This document shows, piece by piece, positions 1 to 6,100 of a stretch of DNA of 11,498 nucleotides. Position 1 is the first letter of the stretch; every line of letters begins with the position of its first letter. The position numbers and the translations under genes are program-made. The notes below the pieces were generated by a model, which saw nothing but the letters and a program-made list of their open reading frames with translations, was not told where the DNA came from and made no database searches. The DNA is from Candidatus Avoscillospira stercoripullorum (GTDB lineage: Bacteria; Bacillota; Clostridia; Oscillospirales; Oscillospiraceae): contig DVGD01000098.1 in assembly GCA_018712905.1 (NCBI GenBank), positions 1 through 11,498 on the forward strand, given 5' to 3'.

Positions 1-108
1 CTGAAGCGGGCGCTGGAGCTGGCGCAGCTCTCTTCCCTGGCCGGTCAGGCCATGCAGGCCACCATGGCCGGCAAGCAGCAGCAACAGGAGGTGGATCCCC
101 ATGTATAA
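1..108 (+). CDS. 3' end of an unrecognised gene (partial)
   Basis: Frame 1 is open from the window edge to TAA at 106-108 and encodes the last 35 residues of a protein. The visible tail is rich in Ala, Leu and Gln, looks amphipathic and helical (LKRALELAQLSSLAGQAMQ...), and ends in a QQQQ run before EVDPHV. Its stop overlaps the ATG of the next gene (101) by 8 bp, and the next gene's ribosome binding site lies inside it, which is the arrangement of translationally coupled neighbours. I do not recognise the family from 35 residues. Frame 3 is also open here but has no coupling signature, so frame 1 is preferred. Confidence 0.55.
   Translation: MKRALELAQLSSLAGQAMQATMAGKQQQQEVDPHV
86..91 (+). 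promoter_or_regulatory. Ribosome binding site AGGAGG
   Basis: AGGAGG lies 9 nt before the ATG at 101, inside the end of the preceding reading frame. It is the main support for calling the small 101-388 gene and for fixing its start. Confidence 0.7.
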
Positions 109-388
109 TCGCTACATCCCCGGCCAGGACGGCGCTTACCGCCGCGAGCGCGTGGAAGAGCCCTGCCCGCCGCAGCCCACGCCCAGGATGCCCGTGGCAG
201 CGCCCCAGGACTGCGCCCAGGAGCCGCCGCCTGCGCCGCCGGAAGCGGAAAAGCAGCAGTCGCTTTGGGGCATGGACTTGGGCGATCTGCTGCTTCTTTG
301 CATTCTATTTCTCATCTTGCTGGAATCCCAGGACGAGGATCCTCTGCCCCTGCTCATCACAGCTGCTGCGTTTTTCCTGCTTCGGTGA
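101..388 (+). CDS. Small Pro-rich protein with C-terminal hydrophobic hairpin
   Basis: This 95-residue protein has a strong AGGAGG 9 nt upstream and overlaps the preceding frame by 8 bp, so the two probably form a coupled pair. Residues 1-20 are charged (MYNRYIPGQDGAYRRERVEE). Residues 21-50 are Pro/Ala-rich with two Cys (22, 38). Residues 59-95 form two short hydrophobic stretches (LGDLLLLCILFLILL and PLPLLITAAAFFLLR) split by an acidic turn, ESQDED. That pattern suggests a re-entrant helical hairpin or membrane-surface association. I do not recognise a named family and give no function. Its 3' end overlaps the minus-strand gene at 357-1160 by 32 bp, and no hairpin terminator is visible after the stop. 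The reading frame could be a chance one, but the ribosome binding site and the coherent hydrophobic design make a real gene likely. Confidence 0.7.
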   Translation: MYNRYIPGQDGAYRRERVEEPCPPQPTPRMPVAAPQDCAQEPPPAPPEAEKQQSLWGMDLGDLLLLCILFLILLESQDEDPLPLLITAAAFFLLR

Positions 389-1160
389 AGGGACGCACGC
401 CGTCGGGCAGAATAAAGCGGTTGGAGAAGGCCTCGTCCTCCAAGGCCAGCGCCTCGTAAAAGACCTGGCGGATGGAATAGACCTGCCGGCTCTCCTCCAG
501 CACATCGGCCATATAGAGGAGGCCATTGTCCAGATTTACCCAGTAGCGATTGGTGACCACCTGGTCATTTTGGCAGCAGACATAAATGGACTGCACCTGG
601 GGATCCTCCAGCACCAGGAAGTCGGCATCCGTGATGGTGGACGATGCCAGGACTTCCAAATAATCATAGTTGGGAATGCCCAGAAGCGCCCAGGGATCCA
701 CGCCTTCCTCCAGGGTCAAGGTGAGGTAATTTGTATTGTCGTTATACCAGATATAGGCTGTGTGCCCATCGGTGAGGAGGGTTCTGGTGCGTGCCTCGTC
801 GGAGACCTCGGCGTGGAGCAGCGCGCCGCTGACCCAGAGCTCCGCCGTGCGGGCAGACTGCGCCTCGTCGGCGCCCACGGTGACCGTATAGGACTGATGG
901 TATGCGTCCGGCCGCTGGATGGTTCGCTCCAGCACGGCGCGGACATTGTCCTTGGTCACCTGGGCGAAGGAGGTTTCCTCCTCCTGGGGCGTCTCCGGCT
1001 GGGGCTGCGGCTCCACAGGGGTGGTGGAGGGCAGCACAATGCTCTCCTGGCGCTTGTCGGACTGGCTCAGCGTAAAGGCTGCAAACAGCAGCCCCGCAAT
1101 GACCACCACGCCCAGCAAGGCCAGAAGTCCGTTCTTTCGGAAATTGCGCATGCGCTCCAT
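357..1160 (-). CDS. Membrane-anchored extracytoplasmic protein, possibly LolA/RseB-like fold
   Basis: The 267-residue product starts at an ATG with AGGAGG (1166-1171) 5 nt upstream. Residues 11-31 form a single membrane segment after a basic N-terminus (RNFRKNG), with no lipobox Cys, so it is probably an uncleaved signal anchor. Residues 44-62 are a Pro/Glu linker, and about 65-267 form an extracytoplasmic domain. Alternating short beta-like strands (TAELWVSGALLHAEV, HTAYIWYNDNTNYLTLTL, RYWVNLDNGLLYMADVL) recall the LolA/RseB/GerS type of open beta-sheet proteins, but this is inference from pattern only. C195 and C196 are adjacent. It is the last gene of the trpS-wecA-wecB operon, 20 bp after wecB. 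A role at the cell envelope fits its neighbours, but the function is unknown. The 3' end overlaps the convergent small gene. Confidence 0.85.
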   Translation of the reverse strand: MERMRNFRKNGLLALLGVVVIAGLLFAAFTLSQSDKRQESIVLPSTTPVEPQPQPETPQEEETSFAQVTKDNVRAVLERTIQRPDAYHQSYTVTVGADEAQSARTAELWVSGALLHAEVSDEARTRTLLTDGHTAYIWYNDNTNYLTLTLEEGVDPWALLGIPNYDYLEVLASSTITDADFLVLEDPQVQSIYVCCQNDQVVTNRYWVNLDNGLLYMADVLEESRQVYSIRQVFYEALALEDEAFSNRFILPDGVRPFTEAGKTQQL

Positions 1161-1165
1161 CTCTG

Positions 1166-1171
1166 CCTCCT
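1166..1171 (-). promoter_or_regulatory. Ribosome binding site AGGAGG
   Basis: AGGAGG on the minus strand, 5 nt before the ATG at 1160, sits in the 20-bp gap after wecB. It supports the first Met over the in-frame Met4, for which the spacing would be about 14 nt. Confidence 0.65.
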
Positions 1172-1180
1172 AGATACCAG

Positions 1181-2332
1181 TTACTCCGCCAGGAAATCCG
1201 CAGGCCGCTCGTCGGTGAGGCCAAAGTGCCAGCGGATGGCCTGGGCAATCCGGCGGCAGGCATGCCCGTCGCCATAGGGGTTCACGGCCTTGGCCATGGC
1301 CTGATAGGCCGCGGAATCATCGAGCAGCCGGTTGGCCTCGGCCAGCACGCCCTCGTATGTCACACCGGCCAGCTTGGCTGTACCGGCGGCAATGGCCTCG
1401 GGGCGCTCCGTCTCCCGGCGCATCACCAGGACGGGCTTTCCCAGCGCAGGCGCCTCCTCTTGAAGGCCGCCGGAATCGGTCATAACCATAAAGCACCGGG
1501 CGAGGAGGTTGTGCATCTCCTCCACGTCCAAAGGATCAATGAGGTGGATGCGTTCCTTGCCGCCCAGGTACTTCTGGGCGCACTCGCGCACCACGGGGCT
1601 CAGGTGCACCGGGTAGACCACCTCCACATCCTCGTGGGTACGCACCACCTCGGCAATGGCGGACATGACATCCTCCATGGGCTTGCCGTAGTTCTCCCGG
1701 CGGTGGCAGGTGACGGCGATGATCCGGTGGTGTTCAAAATCCAGCCGGTTGAGAAGCTCATCCTGGAACTTCCGGTCGGCTTTGACCGTATAGCCCATGG
1801 CGTCGATGGCGGTATTGCCGGTAATAAAGACTTCCCCGGCCACCGACTCCCGCCGGAGGTTCTCGGCGTTGGCGCGGGTGGGCGAGAAATGAAGATCGGC
1901 AATGTCGCCCACCAGGGTTCGGTTCATCTCCTCGGGGAAGGGAGAATACTTGTCATAGGTACGAAGTCCTGCCTCCACATGCCCCACGGGCACCTGGTGG
2001 TAAAAGGCCGCCAGTGCGCCGGCAAAGGTGGTGGAGGTATCGCCATGCACCAGGATCATATCGGGCTTACATTGCTCCATCACCCGCTCCATGCCCAAAA
2101 GGGTCTTTGTGGTGATGGTGGAAAGGGTCTGGCGCTTTTCCATGATGTTGAGGTCAAAGTCGGCCTGGAGCTTGAAAATCTCCATAACCGAATCAAGCAT
2201 CTCCCGATGCTGCCCCGTCAGGCAGCAAATGCTCTCGAGGTCGTCGTACTTCCCTAGCTCCTTGACCAGGGGCGCCATTTTGATGGCCTCCGGCCGGGTG
2301 CCGAAGACGGACATGATTTTATACTTCTTCAT
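1181..2332 (-). CDS. wecB: UDP-N-acetylglucosamine 2-epimerase (non-hydrolysing)
   Basis: WecB/MnaA interconverts UDP-GlcNAc and UDP-ManNAc in the cytoplasm, supplying ManNAc for teichoic-acid linkage units, capsules or secondary wall polymers. The 383-residue product has the full family signature: GTRPEAIKMAPLV at 11-23, TGQHREMLD at 39-47, VHGDTSTT at 95-102, GHVEAGLRT at 117-125, FPEEMNR at 132-138, TCHRREN at 208-214 and TDSGGLQEEA at 285-294. D98, E120, E134 and H210 sit where the catalytic D95, E117, E131 and H213 of E. coli WecB are expected. I chose the ATG at 2332 because GAGGA (2341-2345) lies 8 nt upstream and the protein then begins MKKYKIMSVFGTRPE, as in the family; the longer in-frame extension to 2407 would run back over the preceding gene. 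Its start overlaps the end of the transferase gene by 14 bp, so the two are translationally coupled. Length is normal and nothing is missing. Confidence 0.96.
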   Translation of the reverse strand: MKKYKIMSVFGTRPEAIKMAPLVKELGKYDDLESICCLTGQHREMLDSVMEIFKLQADFDLNIMEKRQTLSTITTKTLLGMERVMEQCKPDMILVHGDTSTTFAGALAAFYHQVPVGHVEAGLRTYDKYSPFPEEMNRTLVGDIADLHFSPTRANAENLRRESVAGEVFITGNTAIDAMGYTVKADRKFQDELLNRLDFEHHRIIAVTCHRRENYGKPMEDVMSAIAEVVRTHEDVEVVYPVHLSPVVRECAQKYLGGKERIHLIDPLDVEEMHNLLARCFMVMTDSGGLQEEAPALGKPVLVMRRETERPEAIAAGTAKLAGVTYEGVLAEANRLLDDSAAYQAMAKAVNPYGDGHACRRIAQAIRWHFGLTDERPADFLAE

Positions 2333-3398
2333 GGTGATCTTCCTCGTTTTCCCCGTGATGATGGGGCTTTTTGTAGATAATCCGCACACCGATGGCGCCC
2401 ACGACAATCACCGCGCCGATGAGAATCAGCGCCCGGAGCTCGCCGGAGGACGTGAGCAGCACAGCTGCCAAGCCCAAAATGGCCGTGAGCATATAGGAGA
2501 TGGCCACCGCCTGCTTCTGGTTAAAGCCCATATCGATGAGCCGGTGGTGGACATGCCCACGGTCGGCCTTCATGGGATTTTGTCCTTTGGCGATGCGCCG
2601 CAGGAAGGCAAAGCAAATGTCAAAAATCGGGATGCCCAGGATCAGGAACGGCACGGCGAAGGAAATGATGGCATAGAGCTTGAAGAGACCCTGCACCGAC
2701 AGCGTGGCCAGAATAAAGCCCAGGAAGGTGGCGCCGGTGTCGCCCATGAAGATCTTGGCGGGGTTCTTGTTGTAGGGAATGAAGCCCAGGCAGGAGCCCA
2801 GGAGCGCCGAGAGGATGATGGCGATGTTGAGCTCCTCCACCATAAGGGCGATGATTAACAGCGACGCCGTGGAAATGGCGGACACGCCCACAGCCAGGCC
2901 GTCCAGCCCATCGATGAAGTTCACGGCGTTGGTGATGGCCACAATCCAGATGATGGTCACCGGAATGGAGAGCCAGCCCAGGTTGAGATAATCCAAGGGG
3001 CTAAAAATATTGGGGTTGGAAATAAACTGGATAACGCAGCCATGGTACACCGCCACCCCAGCCGCGGCAATCTGCACCAAAAACTTGGGCAGTGCCTTGA
3101 GGGTCATGATATCATCCATGACACCGAGAATCACGATCATGATGGCGCCCAGCAGGATGCCCCTGGTGGTACGGTCGATATCGGCCAGGACGATGACCGT
3201 GAAGAGGAAGGCAATGAAAATGGCCAGGCCGCCTAAGCGCGGGATGGGCTCATGGTGCATGCGGCGATTGTCCTTGGGCACGTCGATGGCGCCGACCTTA
3301 TAGGCAAGGTTCTTCACCAGGGGCGTCGCCAGGAAGGAAATCAATCCGGCAGCCAGGAGCGCCGCCATGAGCTTGAAGAGAAACTGGAAATCAGGCAT
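2319..3398 (-). CDS. wecA: Undecaprenyl-phosphate GlcNAc-1-phosphate transferase (WecA/TagO, MraY-like family)
   Basis: This polytopic membrane enzyme moves GlcNAc-1-P (or a similar sugar phosphate) from the UDP-sugar to undecaprenyl phosphate, the first step in making wall teichoic acid or a related wall polymer. The 359-residue product has about ten or eleven hydrophobic segments. Family motifs: RLGGLAIF at 54-61, the metal-binding DD at 95-96 (GVMDDIMTLKALPKF), NAVNFIDGLDGLA at 157-169, KIFMGDTG at 215-222 and RGHVHHRL at 280-287. The HxHH motif marks the WecA/TagO branch that uses GlcNAc-type substrates rather than MraY. The ATG at 3398 has TGAGG 9 nt upstream. A GTG five codons earlier (3413) overlaps the trpS stop as GTGA and is an alternative start. 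The last 17 residues are unusually His/Glu-rich (HHH and HH pairs) and overlap wecB. Neighbouring wecB supports a role in a ManNAc-containing polymer. Confidence 0.95.
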   Translation of the reverse strand: MPDFQFLFKLMAALLAAGLISFLATPLVKNLAYKVGAIDVPKDNRRMHHEPIPRLGGLAIFIAFLFTVIVLADIDRTTRGILLGAIMIVILGVMDDIMTLKALPKFLVQIAAAGVAVYHGCVIQFISNPNIFSPLDYLNLGWLSIPVTIIWIVAITNAVNFIDGLDGLAVGVSAISTASLLIIALMVEELNIAIILSALLGSCLGFIPYNKNPAKIFMGDTGATFLGFILATLSVQGLFKLYAIISFAVPFLILGIPIFDICFAFLRRIAKGQNPMKADRGHVHHRLIDMGFNQKQAVAISYMLTAILGLAAVLLTSSGELRALILIGAVIVVGAIGVRIIYKKPHHHGENEEDHHEEV

Positions 3399-3409
3399 GG
3401 AACGAAACC

Positions 3410-4405
3410 TCACTGACGGGGCACAAAGCCCACCTTTTTATAGACCTTGCGCAGGGTGCGGTTGGCCAGCGCGCTGGCGCGCTCGGCGCCCTTCTGATAG
3501 ACGGATTCGAGATACGCCTTGTCCGCCATGAGGCGGTTGGCCTCTTCCTGAATGGGGCGCAGCAGCTCCACCACGGCCTCGCCCACGGCGGGCTTGAACA
3601 CGCCGTAGCCATGGTCGGCAAACTCTGCCTCAGCCTCGGCCATGGTCTTGCCCGTGGCAGCGCAGTAGATGGTGAGCAGGTTGGAAATGCCGGGCTTGTT
3701 CTCCTGGTCGAAGCGCACGGCGGTCTCGCAGTCGGTGACGGCGCGCTTGAACTTGCGCATGATGTCCTCGGGCTTGTCCATGAGGAAGACGCAGCCGTCG
3801 GGCTCGGACTTGCTCATCTTGTTCTCCGGCTGCCCCAAGCTCATGATCCGCGCGCCCATCTTGGGCACAAAGGCCTCGGGAAGGGTGAAGGTGTCGGGGA
3901 ACCAGTTGTTAAAACGCGTGGCGATATTCCGGCACAGCTCCACGTGCTGGCGCTGGTCGTCGCCCACAGGCACCAGATCGGATTGATAGAGCAGGATGTC
4001 CGCCGCCATGAGCACCGGGTAGGTAAAAAGTCCGGCGGTGATGTTGTCGGCGTGCTTTTTGGCCTTATCCTTGAATTGGGTCATGCGGCTGAGCTCGCCG
4101 AACTGGGTATAGCAGCCCAAAACCCAGGAGAGCTCGGCGTGCTGGGGCACATGGCTCTGGATGAACATGATGTTCTTCTCAGGATCCAGGCCGCAGGCGA
4201 TATACTGCGCCAGCTGCGCCACGGAGCGCCGCCGGAGATCCGCAGGCACCTGCCGCACGGTGATGGCGTGCATGTCCACAATGCAGTAAAGGCAGTCATA
4301 TTCGTCCTGCAGGGCGACCCAGTTCTTGAGGGCGCCCATATACGAGCCCAAGGTCAGTTCGCCGCTGGGCTGAATTCCGGAAAAAATGCGTTTTTTTGCT
4401 TCCAT
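3410..4405 (-). CDS. trpS: Tryptophanyl-tRNA synthetase
   Basis: TrpRS charges tRNA-Trp with tryptophan using ATP in the cytoplasm. The 331-residue product is a normal bacterial class I enzyme. IQPSGELTLGSYMGAL at 11-26 holds the HIGH-equivalent TLGS (18-21), MAADILLYQSDLVPVGDDQ at 133-151 contains the tryptophan-pocket Asp (136) and the GDDQ loop, and NKMSKS at 195-200 is the canonical KMSKS. GAGG at 4416-4419 lies 8 nt before the ATG. It is the first gene of the minus-strand operon that continues into wecA, wecB and the membrane-anchored protein. Its stop is 11 nt from the ATG of wecA, or overlaps the alternative GTG. A promoter is visible at 4444-4472, giving a leader of only about 30 nt. 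That is too short for the T-box that often controls trpS in Firmicutes. Confidence 0.97.
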   Translation of the reverse strand: MEAKKRIFSGIQPSGELTLGSYMGALKNWVALQDEYDCLYCIVDMHAITVRQVPADLRRRSVAQLAQYIACGLDPEKNIMFIQSHVPQHAELSWVLGCYTQFGELSRMTQFKDKAKKHADNITAGLFTYPVLMAADILLYQSDLVPVGDDQRQHVELCRNIATRFNNWFPDTFTLPEAFVPKMGARIMSLGQPENKMSKSEPDGCVFLMDKPEDIMRKFKRAVTDCETAVRFDQENKPGISNLLTIYCAATGKTMAEAEAEFADHGYGVFKPAVGEAVVELLRPIQEEANRLMADKAYLESVYQKGAERASALANRTLRKVYKKVGFVPRQ

Positions 4406-4443
4406 AGTCCTAACCTCTTTTTCATGTGGTCACAGTTTCGACT

Positions 4444-4472
4444 ATTGTATCATAATTTACCCAATTTCGCAA
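4444..4472 (-). promoter_or_regulatory. Probable sigma-A promoter of the trpS operon
   Basis: On the minus strand, TTGCGA (4467-4472) is followed after 17 nt by TACAAT (4444-4449), preceded by TG one base upstream (TGATACAAT, an extended -10). The predicted start point is near 4437, about 30 nt before the trpS ATG. It lies back to back with the gltX promoter, with -35 elements about 7 bp apart. Confidence 0.6.
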
Positions 4473-4479
4473 TCAATCA

Positions 4480-4508
4480 TTGACGGGCGGGAAAAATATC
4501 GATATGAT
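4480..4508 (+). promoter_or_regulatory. Probable sigma-A promoter of gltX
   Basis: TTGACG (4480-4485) and TATGAT (4503-4508) are separated by exactly 17 nt, each one mismatch from consensus. The predicted start point is near 4515, leaving a leader of about 27 nt before the gltX ATG at 4542. Confidence 0.75.
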
Positions 4509-4527
4509 AGTACCATCGATTTTCAAC

Positions 4528-4532
4528 GGAGG
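4528..4532 (+). promoter_or_regulatory. Ribosome binding site GGAGG of gltX
   Basis: GGAGG lies 9 nt before the ATG at 4542 and decides the gltX start. The frame is open further upstream to 4386, but that extension crosses the promoter region and the end of trpS. Confidence 0.8.
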
Positions 4533-4541
4533 AACGACCAC

Positions 4542-6032
4542 ATGGATTTTTTTGAAGAGATGGAAGCCCGGATTCCCAAGGGGAAGGTGCGCACTCGCTT
4601 CGCCCCCAGCCCCACAGGCTACATGCACGTGGGCAACCTGCGCACCGCCCTCTACACCTGGCTCATTGCCCGGCACAATCAGGGCACCTTCATTTTGCGC
4701 ATTGAGGACACCGACCAAGGCCGCCTGGTGGAGGGCGCCGTGGACGTCATCTACAAGACCATGGCTGAGTGCGGCCTGAGCCACGACGAAGGTCCCGATG
4801 TGGGCGGCCCCACAGGTCCCTACATCCAGACCGAGCGCCAGGGGCTCTACGGCAAGTACGCAGAGCTTCTCATTGAGAAGGGTGCGGCCTACCGCTGCTT
4901 CTGCGACAAAGAGGACAGCGAGGAGCAGGAAGTGGCCGAGGGCGTGTCCATCCACAAGTACGACGGCCGCTGCTCCCGCCTGAGCCCGGAGGAGATCCAG
5001 GCCAAGCTGGACGCCGGCATGCCCTATGTCATCCGCCAGAAGATTCCCCAGGAGGGCACTACCACCTTCCACGACGCCATCTTCGGCGACATCACCGTGG
5101 AAAATTCCACGCTGGACGACCAGGTGCTCATCAAGCGCGACGGCCTGCCCACCTACAACTTCGCCAACGTCATTGACGACCACCTCATGGGCATCACCCA
5201 TGTGGTGCGCGGCAGCGAGTACCTCTCCTCCGCCCCCAAGTATAACCTCTTATATGAGGCCTTCGGCTGGGAGATTCCCACCTACGTCCACTGCTCCCCT
5301 GTCATGCGCAACGCCCAGCACAAGATGTCCAAGCGCCACGGCGATCCCAGCTATGAGGATCTCATCGCCGACGGCTACCTCACCAAGGCTGTGCTCAACT
5401 ATGTGGCGCTTTTGGGCTGGTCGCCTCGAGGTGCGCTGGCCGAGCAGGAGTTCTTTACCCTGGACGAGCTGGTGGATGCCTTCGACATCGGCGGCATCTC
5501 CAAGTCCCCAGCCATCTTCGACATTCAGAAGCTCAAGTGGATGAACGCCGAGTATATGAAGAAGCTCTCCCCCGATGAGTTCTATGAAAAGGCCGAGCCC
5601 TGGCTCCAAAAGGCCATCTCCAACCCCGCTATCGACCTCAAGGCCGTGGCCGCACTGGTGCAGCCCCGGTGCGAGATCCTCTCCGATCTTCCCGAGCGGG
5701 TGGATTTCCTGGATAAGCTCCCCGATTACGACACAGCGCTCTACGTCCACAAAAAGTCCAAGACCACCCTGGAAAACTCCCTCGCCTCCTTAAAGGCCAT
5801 TCTTCCCGCATTGGAAGCCCAGGAGGACTGGAGCAACGACGCCCTCTACGCCGCCCTCACCGCTCTGGCAGAACAGATGGGCGTGAAGAATTCCATCGTC
5901 CTGTGGCCGCTGCGGGTGGCCGTGTCCGGCAAGGCCTCCACTCCCGGCGGCGCCACGGAGCTGTGCGCGCTCCTTGGCAAGGCCGAATCCCTTTCCCGCA
6001 TCCGCGACGGCATCGCCCGCCTGGGCGGCTAA
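4542..6032 (+). CDS. gltX: Glutamyl-tRNA synthetase
   Basis: GluRS attaches glutamate to tRNA-Glu. In Firmicutes, which generally lack GlnRS, it is usually non-discriminating and also charges tRNA-Gln for later amidation; which applies here is not visible. The 496-residue product is class Ib: RFAPSPTGYMHVGNLRTAL starts at 19 with the HIGH-equivalent HVGN at 29-32, LRIEDTD follows at 52-58, and HKMSKRHGD at 260-268 is the KMSKS-type loop. A CxC pair at 119-121 and C144 in YDGRC match three of the four zinc positions known in E. coli GluRS; the fourth, His there, is Arg146 here, so zinc may not bind. The C-terminal helical anticodon-binding part (about 320-496) is complete. The start is set by GGAGG 9 nt upstream. 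The gene is single, with its own promoter and a strong terminator right behind it. Confidence 0.97.
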   Translation: MDFFEEMEARIPKGKVRTRFAPSPTGYMHVGNLRTALYTWLIARHNQGTFILRIEDTDQGRLVEGAVDVIYKTMAECGLSHDEGPDVGGPTGPYIQTERQGLYGKYAELLIEKGAAYRCFCDKEDSEEQEVAEGVSIHKYDGRCSRLSPEEIQAKLDAGMPYVIRQKIPQEGTTTFHDAIFGDITVENSTLDDQVLIKRDGLPTYNFANVIDDHLMGITHVVRGSEYLSSAPKYNLLYEAFGWEIPTYVHCSPVMRNAQHKMSKRHGDPSYEDLIADGYLTKAVLNYVALLGWSPRGALAEQEFFTLDELVDAFDIGGISKSPAIFDIQKLKWMNAEYMKKLSPDEFYEKAEPWLQKAISNPAIDLKAVAALVQPRCEILSDLPERVDFLDKLPDYDTALYVHKKSKTTLENSLASLKAILPALEAQEDWSNDALYAALTALAEQMGVKNSIVLWPLRVAVSGKASTPGGATELCALLGKAESLSRIRDGIARLGG

Positions 6033-6060
6033 GTCACGCACTGCGTTGATTCGCCAAAAT

Positions 6061-6100
6061 GCCCCCACCGCTTTTTTGCGGTGGGGGCTCGTTTTGTTGT
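6061..6100 (+). terminator. Rho-independent terminator of gltX (possibly bidirectional)
   Basis: A perfect 11-bp stem GCCCCCACCGC / GCGGTGGGGGC with a TTTTTT loop spans 6061-6088 and is followed by TCGTTTTGTTGTT, the expected U-rich tail on the plus strand. It sits 28 bp after the gltX stop and directly beside the stop of the large minus-strand gene. On the minus strand it is followed by ATTTTGG, so it may also end that transcript, though less strongly. Confidence 0.9.

Noticed and set aside
1226..2257. Plus-strand open frame of 343 codons
   Set aside because: It is fully antisense to wecB, which has all its catalytic motifs; the translated product is low-complexity and His/Gly-rich.
3399..3413. 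GTG at 3413 as start of the WecA-like transferase
   Set aside because: It gives a GTGA overlap with the trpS stop and is possible, but the ATG at 3398 has a better placed TGAGG and the protein then begins as expected for the family. Kept only as an alternative.
3611..4483. Plus-strand open frame of 290 codons
   Set aside because: It is antisense to trpS and ends within the divergent promoter region; no domain is recognisable.
4406..4541. T-box riboswitch before trpS or gltX
   Set aside because: The gap is 136 bp shared by two divergent genes, and the predicted leaders are only about 30 nt, with no room for a T-box.
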